DNA of 64,000 bases from PALSA-505 sp036501145 (GCA_036501145.1 DASYAV010000105.1:12994-76993); one strand, 5' to 3'; counted from the stretch's first letter, positions 33,293-41,657 are shown. A program made the numbers and translations. The notes: generated by a model not told the origin, from the letters alone.

Positions 33293-34138
33293 TCAGGTGC
33301 GGACGGGGGCGGCGCCGGTGGCGGCTTCGGTGAGGCGCTGGTAGGAGGCCGGCGGCGCGGTCTCGCAGCCGAGCCGGCGGCCGGTCAGGCTGCCGTGGTC
33401 GTCACTTCCCCCGGAAGTGGCCAGGCCGAGGCTGTCCGCCAGTGCGGTGAGGCGAAGCCGTTCAGCAGAATTCTGGTCGGGGTGCCGTACCTCGACCCCG
33501 GTGAGACCCTCGCCGGCCAGCCGGGTGATCGCCTCATCGGGCAGCAGCCAGCTGTCCCGGCCGGCCCGTGGGTGGGCGAGCACGGTCACGCCGCCCGCCG
33601 CGCGGACGAGGTGGATGGCCCGCACCGGATCCAGCGCGTACCGGCCGACGTAGGCGCGGCCGCCCATGCCGATCCATTCCTTGGTGAACGCGGCGGCCGG
33701 CTCGGCGACGGCCCCGTCGGCGGCCAGCGCGCGGGCGATGTGCGGGCGGCCGACCACGCCGCCGCGGGCGAACGCGGCCACCTGCTCCCAGGTGACGCCG
33801 GTGCCGAGGTCGGCCAGCTTGGCCACCATGGCCTCCGCGCGGCGCACCCGGTCGCTCCGGATGCGGTCGCACTCGGCGGCGAGTTCGGTTTCGTTCGGGT
33901 CGAAGAGGTAGGCGAGCAGGTGCACGCTGTGCCCGTCCAGCCGGCAGGACAGTTCCATGCCGGGCACGAACGTCAGCCCCGCGGGCGCCTCGCGCAGCGC
34001 CTCCTCGTGGCCGCCGACGGTGTCGTGGTCGGTCAGCGCGATCACGTCGAGGCCCGCCGCCTTGGCCCGGCGCATCACCTCGGCCGGCCGGTCGGTCCCG
34101 TCGGAGGCGCTGCTGTGGGTGTGCATGTCGATGCGCAC
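33293..34138 (-). CDS. PHP-domain phosphoesterase (RNase AM/YciV-like)
   Basis: A 281-residue PHP hydrolase. Metal ligands: MRIDMHTHSSASDG (H-x-H), IALTDHDTVGG, VPGMELSC, SVHLLAYLFD, VLAHPRAG and SGGSDDHG, a complete set. Architecture matches 3',5'-nucleoside bisphosphate phosphatase/5'-3' exoribonuclease AM. Unlike the PHP protein at 578-3010 it has no signal peptide and acts in the cytosol. Confidence 0.92.
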   Translation of the reverse strand: MRIDMHTHSSASDGTDRPAEVMRRAKAAGLDVIALTDHDTVGGHEEALREAPAGLTFVPGMELSCRLDGHSVHLLAYLFDPNETELAAECDRIRSDRVRRAEAMVAKLADLGTGVTWEQVAAFARGGVVGRPHIARALAADGAVAEPAAAFTKEWIGMGGRAYVGRYALDPVRAIHLVRAAGGVTVLAHPRAGRDSWLLPDEAITRLAGEGLTGVEVRHPDQNSAERLRLTALADSLGLATSGGSDDHGSLTGRRLGCETAPPASYQRLTEAATGAAPVRT

Positions 34139-34206
34139 GATTACCCATCGTAGGCGAGGGGTCCGGGCGGCGGCCGGGCTGGGCCCGCGGGCTGCCGGGT
34201 GCCTGG

Positions 34207-34833
34207 TCAGCCGGGCAGCCGCGGCGAGGGGGCACCGAACGGCAGGTCGAGTTGCTGGCCGGGATCCCGGAGGTCACGCAGTGTGATCGGCTCGAGCAGC
34301 AGCAGACCGGCGGTGTCCGGCCACAGCACGGCCCACAGCCAGTGCCCCTTCACCTCGCCGGCGAACGCGGCCCGGCCGGGCGCGTCCACGTGCCACAGCG
34401 GGAAGTCATGGCCGCCGACCTGGACCGAAGCGTGCGGCGGGCCGGTGGCGAAGCCGGCACCCGGATCGGGGCCGTCCAGGCCCGCGAACCTGGCGCCGAG
34501 GCCGACGCCGGGCTCCTCGGCGACCAGCAGCAGATCGCCGGGTCCGCCGCACGGGTTCGGCCCGGACAGGGCGACGGCGCAACCGCAGGTCCCGGACCGT
34601 TCGTCACCGGCGCTGGCGAACCCGGTGACCAGCCAGCCGGCCGGCAGCGGCCAGGGCAGCCAGGCCGGCGCACCGCTGGTGCGCAGCAGGCCGTCCAGGC
34701 CGTCGCGGGACGGGCTGTACACAGGCGCCAGCGGAGCCACCACGCCGTGCTGGTCGCACTGCCAGGCGCTGGACCAGGCGCTGGGCTCCCGTACGGGCGC
34801 TCCGCACCGTGGGCAAGTGGGCGCGGCCCTCAT
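34207..34833 (-). CDS. DUF6758-like protein with zinc ribbon
   Basis: A 208-residue protein of a conserved actinobacterial family of unknown function. An N-terminal zinc-ribbon-like motif, CPRCG followed by WQCDQHG, precedes a domain with WLPWPLPAGWLVTGFASAGDERSG, GDLLLVAEEPGVGLGARFAGLDGPDPG and FPLWHVDAPGRAAFAGEVKGHWLWAVLWP. I recall the same blocks in Streptomyces proteins labelled DUF6758. It follows the PHP gene order common in this group. A perfect inverted repeat touches its start codon, so there is no normal ribosome site. Confidence 0.8.
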   Translation of the reverse strand: MRAAPTCPRCGAPVREPSAWSSAWQCDQHGVVAPLAPVYSPSRDGLDGLLRTSGAPAWLPWPLPAGWLVTGFASAGDERSGTCGCAVALSGPNPCGGPGDLLLVAEEPGVGLGARFAGLDGPDPGAGFATGPPHASVQVGGHDFPLWHVDAPGRAAFAGEVKGHWLWAVLWPDTAGLLLLEPITLRDLRDPGQQLDLPFGAPSPRLPG

Positions 34834-34868
34834 GACTACCGACAGTGATCCCTTACCGGTCGGTAGTC
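34834..34868 (-). promoter_or_regulatory. Inverted repeat abutting the DUF6758 start codon
   Basis: GACTACCGAC (34834-34843) and its exact reverse complement GTCGGTAGTC (34859-34868) flank a 15-bp spacer, and the inner arm ends on the base before ATG 34833. It could be a repressor operator or a leader hairpin. The gene lacks a Shine-Dalgarno, consistent with a leaderless message whose promoter overlaps the repeat. The YncE-like gene starts 158 bp away on the other strand. Confidence 0.55.
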
Positions 34869-35025
34869 AAGCGTTACGGCCTGCGGCCTGGGCATATGGG
34901 CGTCGTGTGACCACAACGCCACGTTCAGTACAGAAGTTATTATCCTCCGGCATGGGTGGCTTAGTGGTTATGCTCCGACATGACGGGGCCGGCCGTGGCA
35001 TCGGGTTCATGCCACGGCGGCGAAA

Positions 35026-35967
35026 ATGGATGGAGCGGGGAACACGATCATTAACCAGAATCCTCGACGGGGAACGAGCGGACTGCGCAGGTGCCTGGGC
35101 ACGCTGGCGGTGCTGGGGGTGGCCGCGCCGGTGGCGCTGGCCGCCATGGCGGGGCCCGCGGATGCCGCTCAGCCCGCCTTCGGGCACGTGGCCACCATCT
35201 ATCTGCCGGGGGCGGCCGGCGATGTGTACGCCCAGGCCGTCGCGGTTGACTCCGACACCAACAGGATCTATGCCGCCAACAGCCTGGGCAATGACATTGT
35301 GGTGATCGACGGCAAGACGGACAAGATCGTGGCCAACATCAAGGGCGTCAAGGGCCCCGAGGACGTCGCGGTCGACCAGGCCACCGACACCATCTACACC
35401 GCGAACATCGGCCCGGCGATCCGTCCCGGCTCGGTGTCTGTGGTGAGCGGCGTGACACACAAGCTCACCGCCACCATCAAGGTCGGCCAGTATCCACAGG
35501 GCATCGCGGTCAACCCGGCCACCGGCACCGTCTACGTGGCCAACCTCGGGAACGGCACGCCGTCGAGCGGCTCGGTCTCGGTCATCAACGGCGCCACCAG
35601 CACCGTCACCGGCAAGATCGCCATCAAAGTCCCGCTGTTCGTGGCGGCCAACCCGGTCACCAACACCGTGTACATTTCCGCCTTCGGCCACCAGGGGGTG
35701 GTGGCGGTGGACGGGGCCACGGACAAGATCACAGCCACCATCCCGCGGCGGAAGATCGTCGAGTCGGTAGCCGTGGACCAGGCCACCGATCAGGTCTACA
35801 CGGCGTACCCATGGATGGGGAAGATCGACGGGAAGACGAACACCTGGCTGGGCAGCCTCCCGTTCCCCGTTAACATCAACCCGCAGTCGGTGGCCGTCGA
35901 TGCCGCGACCGGCCGGGTCTACGGCGCCGACGGGCCTTCCGGCGCAGTGTCCGTGGTCAACGGCTGA
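35026..35967 (+). CDS. Secreted YncE/SMP-30-like beta-propeller protein
   Basis: A 313-residue exported protein. A signal peptide spans about residues 18-47 (GLRRCLGTLAVLGVAAPVALAAMAGPADA). The rest is made of about six repeats of roughly 42 residues with the pattern 'VAV(D/N)-ATNT(I/V)Y-AN...V-VIDG-T-K(I/V)-ATI', the YVTN/YncE propeller family. Such proteins bind ligands or surfaces; no enzyme activity is indicated. It stands alone, divergent from DUF6758, in an AT-richer upstream region. The last blade is short, so the propeller may be closed in an unusual way. Confidence 0.88.
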   Translation: MDGAGNTIINQNPRRGTSGLRRCLGTLAVLGVAAPVALAAMAGPADAAQPAFGHVATIYLPGAAGDVYAQAVAVDSDTNRIYAANSLGNDIVVIDGKTDKIVANIKGVKGPEDVAVDQATDTIYTANIGPAIRPGSVSVVSGVTHKLTATIKVGQYPQGIAVNPATGTVYVANLGNGTPSSGSVSVINGATSTVTGKIAIKVPLFVAANPVTNTVYISAFGHQGVVAVDGATDKITATIPRRKIVESVAVDQATDQVYTAYPWMGKIDGKTNTWLGSLPFPVNINPQSVAVDAATGRVYGADGPSGAVSVVNG

Positions 35968-36010
35968 ACGCCGGCCGCCTGGCGGCCCGGTGCCGCGGCC
36001 CGATAATGGG

Positions 36011-36433
36011 GTGGTGACCTCGCCGCAGGAGCAGGCGGGCGGGCCGGTCCGCTGCGTGGGCGCCATCATCACCGACCAGGCCGGGCGGCTGCTGCTGGTC
36101 CGGCGCGGGCGCGAGCCGGGCCGCGGGCTGTGGTCGGTCCCCGGTGGCCGGGTCGAGCCGGGTGAGACCGACGAGCAGGCCCTGGTCAGGGAGCTACGGG
36201 AGGAGACCGGGCTGGCGGTGCGGGCGGGCCGGCTGGTCGGCACGATGTACCGCCCCGGTCCCGGCGGGGTGGTCTACGACATCCGCGACTACGCCGCCAC
36301 GGTGACCGGAGGCACGCTCAGCGCCGGCGACGACGCCGACGACGCCCGCTGGGTCGGCCGGGCGGACCTGGCCGGGCTGCCGCTGACCGGCGGCCTGGTG
36401 GACGCGCTGACCGAATGGGGCGTGCTGGGCTAA
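36011..36433 (+). CDS. Nudix hydrolase
   Basis: About 140 residues, starting at GTG 36011 or 36014. The Nudix box is intact: GGRVEPGETDEQALVRELREETGL (G-x5-E-x7-R-E-x-x-E-E-x-G-x). Preceded by CVGAIITDQAGRLLLVRRGREPGRGLWSVP, it resembles MutT/NudF-type housekeeping pyrophosphatases; substrate unknown. Its stop overlaps that of the convergent lyase pseudogene by 2 bp. Confidence 0.88.
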   Translation: MVTSPQEQAGGPVRCVGAIITDQAGRLLLVRRGREPGRGLWSVPGGRVEPGETDEQALVRELREETGLAVRAGRLVGTMYRPGPGGVVYDIRDYAATVTGGTLSAGDDADDARWVGRADLAGLPLTGGLVDALTEWGVLG

Positions 36434-37146
36434 CCGCCGGGGGTGAACTTCCGTGTGCGGCGCAGGCCGGCGGCGCGGCCTTTGGTCGCGGCGGCCAGGG
36501 CGAGCTTGCTGGACGCCTCGTCGATCATCTCGCCATCCAGCGTCGCGGCGCCGCGGTGCTCGGTGGCCGTGTGGTACTCGCAGGCCTCCAGGATCAGCTC
36601 GGCGCGGTCGTATTCCCGCCTGGTCCGGGGTGAAGGCCTGGTTCACCGTGTCGATCTGGCCCGGGTGCACCACCCACTTGCCGTCGTAGCCGAGGGCGGC
36701 CGCCCCGGACGCGGCCCGGGCCAGCCCGGCCACGTCACCGATCTTCGCGTACGGGCCGTCGATGGCCAGCAGCCCGTGGCTGCGCGCGGCGACCAGGATC
36801 CGCATGAGCGGGTAGTGGAACGCGTCCCCCCGGTAGCCGGCCGGCGGCTCCCCCCGCGGTCAGCGAGCGCATGCCCAGACTTGCCATGAAGTCGGCCGGG
36901 CCGAAGACCAGCGCCTCCAGCCGCGGCGAGGCGGCGGCGATCGCGTCGGCGGCGGCGAGCCCGGCGGCGTCCTCGATCTGCGCCTCGATGCCGATCCGGC
37001 CGGGCGGCGGGCGCGACCGAGTCCTCCAGGTCGAGGAAGACCTCGTCGCACGGCAGGCCCCTGGCCTTCTCGATGAACCGGCTGGAACTGCCCGGCACCG
37101 CCAGGCAGGACCGCCGGGGCCGGTATGCGCGCGCCATGTCCGCCAT
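36430..37146 (-). pseudogene. HpcH/HpaI-type CoA ester lyase (CitE-like), decayed
   Basis: Pieces of one roughly 320-residue citrate-lyase-beta-like protein lie in order in three frames. The N-terminus is MADMARAYRPRRSCLAVPGS...FLDLEDSVAPAAR. At about 37008 it jumps, with a frame change, to GRIGIEAQIEDAAGLAA...FMASLGMRSLTAGG, losing about 85 residues. A G-run near 36858 shifts the frame again to GEPPAGYRGDAFHYPLMRILVAARSHGLLAIDGPYAKIGD. A third shift near 36617 leads to EYDRAELILEACEYHTATEHRG...RKFTPGG and TAG at 36432. One large deletion plus two homopolymer-type shifts make it nonfunctional. Confidence 0.85.
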
Positions 37147-37209
37147 CCTCGGTCCGGAGAGTACATGCTCAGCGGAGGGTACCAACGGGCACCGCCTACG
37201 ATGAGGAGC

Positions 37210-38361
37210 ATGAGTACCGCACCCTCTGACCCAGCCGGGCCGCCGACCACCGAGGACGTCATGGATGCCCTGGCCGGCGTGCAGGATCCCGAAATCCACC
37301 GGCCGATCACCGACCTCGGCATGGTCAAGACTGTGGACATCCAGCCGGACGGCAAGGTCCGGGTGGACGTCTACCTGACCGTGGCCGGCTGCCCGCTGCG
37401 CGACACCATCACCCGCGACGTCACGGCGGCCGTGTCCAAGGTCGCCGGGGTGACCGGGGTGCGGGTCGAACTCGACGTGATGAGCGAGGAACAGCGCCGG
37501 GAGCTGCAGGGCAAGCTGCGCGGCGGCCGGGCCGAGCCGGAGATCCCGTTCGCCAAGCCCGACTCGCTGACCAAGGTGTACGCGGTGGCCAGCGGCAAGG
37601 GCGGGGTCGGCAAGTCGTCGGTCACGGTGAACCTGGCGGTGGCGTTGTCGGCCGCCGGGCAGCGGGTCGGCGTAGTGGACGCCGACATCTACGGCCACTC
37701 GGTGCCGCGGATGCTCGGCGTGACCGGGCGGCCCACCCAGGTCGAGCAGATGATCATGCCGCCGTCCGCGCACGGCATCCCGGTGATCTCGATCGGCATG
37801 TTCACCAAGGGCAACACGCCGGTGGTATGGCGCGGCCCGATGCTGCACCGGGCGCTGCAGCAGTTCCTGGCCGACGTGTACTGGGGCGACCTGGACGTGC
37901 TGCTGATGGACCTGCCGCCGGGCACCGGGGACATCGCGATCTCGGTGGCCCAGCTGCTGCCGGTCGCGGAGCTGCTGGTGGTCACCACGCCGCAGCAGGC
38001 CGCCGCCGAAGTGGCCGAACGCGCCGGGGCGATCGCCACGCAGACCCATCAGCGGATCGCCGGCGTGATCGAGAACATGTCCTACCTGCCCTGCCCGCAT
38101 TGCGGCGAGCAGATCGAGGTGTTCGGCTCCGGTGGCGGCGCCACCGTGGCCGAGGCGCTGACCCGGGTGATGGGCGCGCCGGTGCCGCTGCTCGGCCAGG
38201 TGCCGATCGACCTGCGGCTGCGCGAGGGCGGGGACGCGGGGGTGCCGCTGGTGCTCAGCGACCCGGACTCGGCGGCCGGGAAGCAGCTCACCGCCATCGC
38301 CGGGACGCTGAGCGGGCCCCGCGGGCTGGCCGGCCGCCGGCTGGGCCTGACGCCGCTCTGA
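37210..38361 (+). CDS. mrp: Mrp/ApbC-type Fe-S cluster carrier ATPase
   Basis: P-loop ATPase (383 residues) that carries and delivers Fe-S clusters. The N-terminal MIP18/DUF59 domain begins at TEDVMDALAGVQDPEIHRPITDLGMV. The deviant Walker A is SGKGGVGKSS, then VVDADIYGHSVPRMLG and LLMDLPPGTGD. The C-x2-C cluster site is YLPCPHCGEQIEVFGSGGG. Start ATG 37210 with GAGGAG directly upstream. It is convergent with tatB and next to the sigE region, an arrangement I recall from other actinobacteria. Confidence 0.95.
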   Translation: MSTAPSDPAGPPTTEDVMDALAGVQDPEIHRPITDLGMVKTVDIQPDGKVRVDVYLTVAGCPLRDTITRDVTAAVSKVAGVTGVRVELDVMSEEQRRELQGKLRGGRAEPEIPFAKPDSLTKVYAVASGKGGVGKSSVTVNLAVALSAAGQRVGVVDADIYGHSVPRMLGVTGRPTQVEQMIMPPSAHGIPVISIGMFTKGNTPVVWRGPMLHRALQQFLADVYWGDLDVLLMDLPPGTGDIAISVAQLLPVAELLVVTTPQQAAAEVAERAGAIATQTHQRIAGVIENMSYLPCPHCGEQIEVFGSGGGATVAEALTRVMGAPVPLLGQVPIDLRLREGGDAGVPLVLSDPDSAAGKQLTAIAGTLSGPRGLAGRRLGLTPL

Positions 38362-38407
38362 GCCGACCGGAACGGGGTGGCCTCCCGGGCTACCCGCCGG
38401 GCCGGGG

Positions 38408-38740
38408 TTAGGTGGCCTCGGGGTCGAACGGCGGGCGCTGGCCGGAGTCCATCGGGTGCGGCCTGGACCGGGCCGGCTCGTTCATGAACCCGTCCATGTC
38501 CAGGTCGTCCATCAGGTGCTTGCGGACGAACGAACGCGGGTTCAGGTCGGCGATGTCGAAGTCGGCGAACTCCGGGCCGAGGCCTTCGGTCAGGTCGGCC
38601 TTGGCTTTGTCGGCCACCCGGCGCAGTTCGCGCAGTGTGCCGCCGATCTGCTTAGCCATCTTGGGCAGCTGGTCGGGTCCGAATATCACCAGGCCAATGA
38701 CGGCGAGCACCAGCAGTTTGGTGATGGACAGGTCGAACAC
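38408..38740 (-). CDS. tatB: Sec-independent protein translocase TatB
   Basis: A 110-residue TatB from GTG 38740. One N-terminal membrane helix (VFDLSITKLLVLAVIGLVIFGPDQLPKMA) ends in the F-G-P hinge, and an amphipathic helix (KQIGGTLRELRRVADKAKADLTEGLG) and an acidic tail follow. It works with TatA/TatC to export folded twin-arginine proteins such as the PHP protein at 3.0 kb. It lies downstream of sigE-anti-sigma-RseB-like on the same strand after a 137-bp gap. Confidence 0.92.
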   Translation of the reverse strand: MFDLSITKLLVLAVIGLVIFGPDQLPKMAKQIGGTLRELRRVADKAKADLTEGLGPEFADFDIADLNPRSFVRKHLMDDLDMDGFMNEPARSRPHPMDSGQRPPFDPEAT

Positions 38741-38877
38741 CGCAAGTCTCCGGTCGCCGCAGGATAACCAGCCGGGCGGGACACCCGGACGCTTCCACTG
38801 TAATCGGTGCTCGCGGCGAGGACGAGACCGCCGGCCGGCCAGAAAGTGTCCGGTGGGTAAGACGTGCGGGACGTTCC

Positions 38878-40467
38878 TCAGCGGAACGGGTTGATCCAGG
38901 AGAACAGACGGTGCACGCCGCGGTCCATCCGGGACCAGAAACCCGGCCTGCCCTGGTGCGGCAGCGAGTTCACCACGCTGGCGATGACCGTGGCCGGGGC
39001 GCCGGCCACAACGGTGTACACGTAGCCCCCGGCCGACCAGGTCACGTCGGGCTCGGCCGGGTCGCGCAGGTACACCGGGTGCCCGCCGAGGTCGGTCTGC
39101 CGCCAGCCGGGCAGCGCGGCCGGCAGCTGGCCACGCTGCACGAACAGCGAGACGACCGACAGCCCGTCGGAGTAGGCGAGGTCCACCACGCGGGCCGAAC
39201 TGGTGCCGCTCTCGCTGGCGCCGAACAGGGTCAGGCCGTCCGGCATCGCGGCGGGCACCGGCCAGCCGCTGGCGTACAGGGTGGTGAGCTGGGCTGGGCC
39301 GAGCCGGTCGGCCCACGGCCGCTGCGGTGCGCTGGGTACGCGGGCGGCGGAGCCGGCCCGGGCCGCCGGTGCGCCGGGGCTGGCCGTGGTCGCGGGGGTG
39401 GCCGTGGTCGCGGGGGTGGCCGCGGTCGCGGCGCTGGCCGCGGGCGCGGGACTGGCCGCGGTCGCGGCGCTGGCCGCGGTGGTGACGCTGGCCGCGGGAC
39501 TTACCGGGGCGGCGGGGCTGGCCTGGGTGAGTGACGCCCCGGCGAAGCCGGTCACCGACATCGCGGCGGACATGCTGTTGGCCGCGTGGCGGACCCCGGA
39601 GCGCTGCGGTCCGCCGGTGGCCTGCGGCCGCGCGGCCGCGGCATCGGCCGCGGGCGCGGCGCGGTCGGCGGCCGGCCGGGCCCCGGATGCGCCGCTGCCG
39701 CCGGTGCCAGCCGCACCTCCGGTGCCGGTGCCGCCAGTGCTGGGGCCTGCGGTGCCGCCAGTGCCTCCGGTGCCAGTGCCTCCGGTGCCGCCAGTGCTGG
39801 GCGTGCCTGCGCTGCCGGTGGTGCTGTAGCCGGCGGGCCTGGCCGCCTGGCGGGGCAGCTTCAGGCCGGCCAGGCCGTCCATGCCGATCAGCTGGGCGTG
39901 GCCGTCGAAGATCTCGCGGCGCAGCGGCAGCTTGGTCGCGTCGTCCAGCCAGAAACGGGCGGCGACGCTGCCGTCACGGCGGCGCACCTCGACCACCGAG
40001 GCGGTCCGGCCCGCGGCCGAACCCTGCCCGGTGTAGATGACCACGTAGTGCGCGTTGAGCAGCCCGACCAGGGTGGGGCTGAGGCCGAGCCCGACGTCCG
40101 GGGGCTGGCCGGTGTGGTGCGAGATCCTCATCCGGACCCGGTCCGCGCCGGAACTCAGCCAGGCGGCGCTGCTCCCGGCGGCCAGCCAGGAGATGACCTG
40201 CACCGCCCGGTAGGGAACGGACCGGGCGGCGGTGGCCGCCTCGCCGAGCAGCCTGGTCCCGGCGGCGGCCGCGCCCGTGCTGGCCAGCTTCCTGGCCCGG
40301 CCGAGCCCGGCCAGGCTGGCGGCCCGCGGGGCCGGGTGCCGCGCGGCGCCCGGTGCGCCGGCGCTCCCGGCGATGAATACGCCGGTGACAAGGAGGCCCG
40401 CGGTGCTCGCGGCGATGACAGCCCGGCGGCGCATGGCGCCGCGCGATGGGTGCGGGGCGGAATTCAC
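38878..40467 (-). CDS. RseB/MucB-like secreted sigma-E regulatory protein with low-complexity linker
   Basis: A 529-residue exported protein. A signal segment (RRAVIAASTAGLLVTGVFIAGSAGA) comes first. A MucB/RseB N-terminal domain follows at about residues 80-205 (YRAVQVISWLAAGSSAAWLSS...VVEVRRRDGSVAARFWLDDATKLPLRREIFD). Residues about 220-360 are disordered, first Gly/Thr repeats, then Ala/Thr/Pro repeats. The C-terminal domain (WADRLGPAQLTTLYASGWPVPAAMPDGLTLFGASES...VTWSAGGYVYTVVAGAP) matches the MucB C-terminal type. GTG 40467 overlaps the anti-sigma stop (GTGA). It probably senses envelope state and modulates the anti-sigma factor. An HtrA-like protease, often found here, is absent. Confidence 0.82.
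   Translation of the reverse strand: MNSAPHPSRGAMRRRAVIAASTAGLLVTGVFIAGSAGAPGAARHPAPRAASLAGLGRARKLASTGAAAAGTRLLGEAATAARSVPYRAVQVISWLAAGSSAAWLSSGADRVRMRISHHTGQPPDVGLGLSPTLVGLLNAHYVVIYTGQGSAAGRTASVVEVRRRDGSVAARFWLDDATKLPLRREIFDGHAQLIGMDGLAGLKLPRQAARPAGYSTTGSAGTPSTGGTGGTGTGGTGGTAGPSTGGTGTGGAAGTGGSGASGARPAADRAAPAADAAAARPQATGGPQRSGVRHAANSMSAAMSVTGFAGASLTQASPAAPVSPAASVTTAASAATAASPAPAASAATAATPATTATPATTASPGAPAARAGSAARVPSAPQRPWADRLGPAQLTTLYASGWPVPAAMPDGLTLFGASESGTSSARVVDLAYSDGLSVVSLFVQRGQLPAALPGWRQTDLGGHPVYLRDPAEPDVTWSAGGYVYTVVAGAPATVIASVVNSLPHQGRPGFWSRMDRGVHRLFSWINPFR
39381..39506 (-). repeat. Seven 18-bp tandem units in the RseB-like linker
   Basis: Units beginning TGGCC on the plus strand start every 18 bp at 39381, 39399, 39417, 39435, 39453, 39471 and 39489. 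The first two copies are identical and the rest diverge. On the coding strand they give hexapeptides of the A-T-T-A-T-P / A-A-S-A-A-T type. Further short Gly/Thr repeats lie at about 39700-39820. Copy number may vary between strains. Confidence 0.8.
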
Positions 40468-40913
40468 GGGTGCAGCGAGTGGGCAGCCTGTGTCCGGACG
40501 ATGGTCTGGAGGGTGGCCTCACCGAACGTCGCCGCGTGCTGGGAGTTGTAGGAGTCCACCCGCGGGGTGACGGTGGGCCCGGTGCCGTTCCCCGAGCCGC
40601 CGGCCGCGAACGACGCGGCGCCGAGCCCGACAGCCAGCGCGGCGACCGCCCCGGCGACCACGTACCTGGTGTGCCCGCGGCCCGGGAGGGCGGCATCGTC
40701 TGCCAGCTCTTCCAGGGCGATCAGGCGGCGGGTCAGCGCGCCGTCGGCGGTGGCCTCACCCAGGCCTCGCATGCGCTGCTTGAGCGTGCGCAGCGCGGCC
40801 ACTTCGGCCCGGCACACCTCACAGCTGACCAGGTGGGAGAACGCCAGGTCACGCTCGTCATCACCGAGCTCGCCGTCGACAAGCGACGACAGCCGCCGGC
40901 CAAGATGGCTCAT
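40464..40913 (-). CDS. Zinc-binding anti-sigma factor for SigE
   Basis: A 149-residue ZAS-type anti-sigma factor. The zinc motif is SHLVSCEVCRAEV (His27, Cys31, Cys34); a membrane helix is at about residues 84-106 (YVVAGAVAALAVGLGAASFAAGG) and a short extracytoplasmic tail follows. It should hold SigE at the membrane until an envelope signal releases it. ATG 40913 overlaps the sigE stop by 4 bp and its own stop overlaps the RseB-like gene, so all three are translationally coupled. Confidence 0.9.
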   Translation of the reverse strand: MSHLGRRLSSLVDGELGDDERDLAFSHLVSCEVCRAEVAALRTLKQRMRGLGEATADGALTRRLIALEELADDAALPGRGHTRYVVAGAVAALAVGLGAASFAAGGSGNGTGPTVTPRVDSYNSQHAATFGEATLQTIVRTQAAHSLHP

Positions 40914-41548
40914 CCGCCCTGACCCCGCTTCGCCTGGACCGGCTGGCCGTGGCCCGCGGTGGCCGCGGCGACCTGCCTGGCCGGGGTGGCGACCTGGCCC
41001 ACCCGGCGCGGCCTGCGGTGGTCCAGGGCGGCCCGGAGCTGGGCGCGGCCGCGGTGAATGCGGCTGCGCACGGTGCCGAGCTTCACGCCCAGGGTGACCG
41101 CGATCTCCTCATACGACAGGCCTTCGATGTCACACAGCACCACGGCCGCGCGGTACTCCGGGGCCAGCGCTTCGAGTGCCTCGGCGATGTCGCTGTCCAG
41201 GTGCCGCTCGTCGAACGCCTGGGCCGGGGTGGGGCCGCTGTGCAGCCGCTGCGCGGTCTCGTCGCCGAGCCCCTCGAACCGGATCCGCTGCCTGCGGCGG
41301 GCCATGTCGAGGAAGAGGTTAGTGGTGATCCGGTGCAGCCAGCCCTCGAAGGTGCCGGGCGTGTAGCTGGACAGCGACCTGAAGACGCGGACGAAGACCT
41401 CCTGGGTCAGGTCCTCCGCGTCGTGCTTGTTGCCGGTCAGCCGGTAGGCGAGCCGGTACACCCGCGCCGAGTGCGCACGGACGACTTCCTCCCAGCTCGG
41501 CGGGGTCCAGCGGGACGCCGAAGAGTCAAGCTCGGCGATTTCGTCCAC
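40910..41548 (-). CDS. sigE: ECF RNA polymerase sigma factor SigE
   Basis: A 212-residue ECF sigma factor. Region 2 is EEVVRAHSARVYRLAYRLTGNKHDAEDLTQEVFVRVFRSL; region 4 is LAPEYRAAVVLCDIEGLSYEEIAVTLGVKLGTVRSRIHRGRAQLR. The C-terminal tail is basic. I chose GTG 41548 (VDEIAELDSS) behind AAGGGGGAGG; the frame is open to GTG 41614. Coupling to a ZAS anti-sigma and an RseB-like gene, with tatB behind, matches the actinobacterial cell-envelope-stress sigE locus. Autoregulation is usual for the family. Confidence 0.93.
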   Translation of the reverse strand: MDEIAELDSSASRWTPPSWEEVVRAHSARVYRLAYRLTGNKHDAEDLTQEVFVRVFRSLSSYTPGTFEGWLHRITTNLFLDMARRRQRIRFEGLGDETAQRLHSGPTPAQAFDERHLDSDIAEALEALAPEYRAAVVLCDIEGLSYEEIAVTLGVKLGTVRSRIHRGRAQLRAALDHRRPRRVGQVATPARQVAAATAGHGQPVQAKRGQGG

Positions 41549-41615
41549 GGCCTCCCCCTTCACGTCGGGCTGCCCGTGATAACCATGGTGCCCGCAGTTA
41601 TCTTCCGGCGCCACC

Positions 41616-41657
41616 CGGCCCCTGCACTTACCGCCCGGCAGTTACGGCCCCTGCACT
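41616..41657. repeat. 13-bp direct repeat between sigE and the O-methyltransferase
   Basis: CGGCCCCTGCACT occurs at 41616-41628 and again at 41645-41657, 29 bp apart, in the divergent promoter region. Next to it GCAGTTA also recurs. The spacing is close to three helical turns, so two proteins could bind on one DNA face. No function is assigned. Confidence 0.5.
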
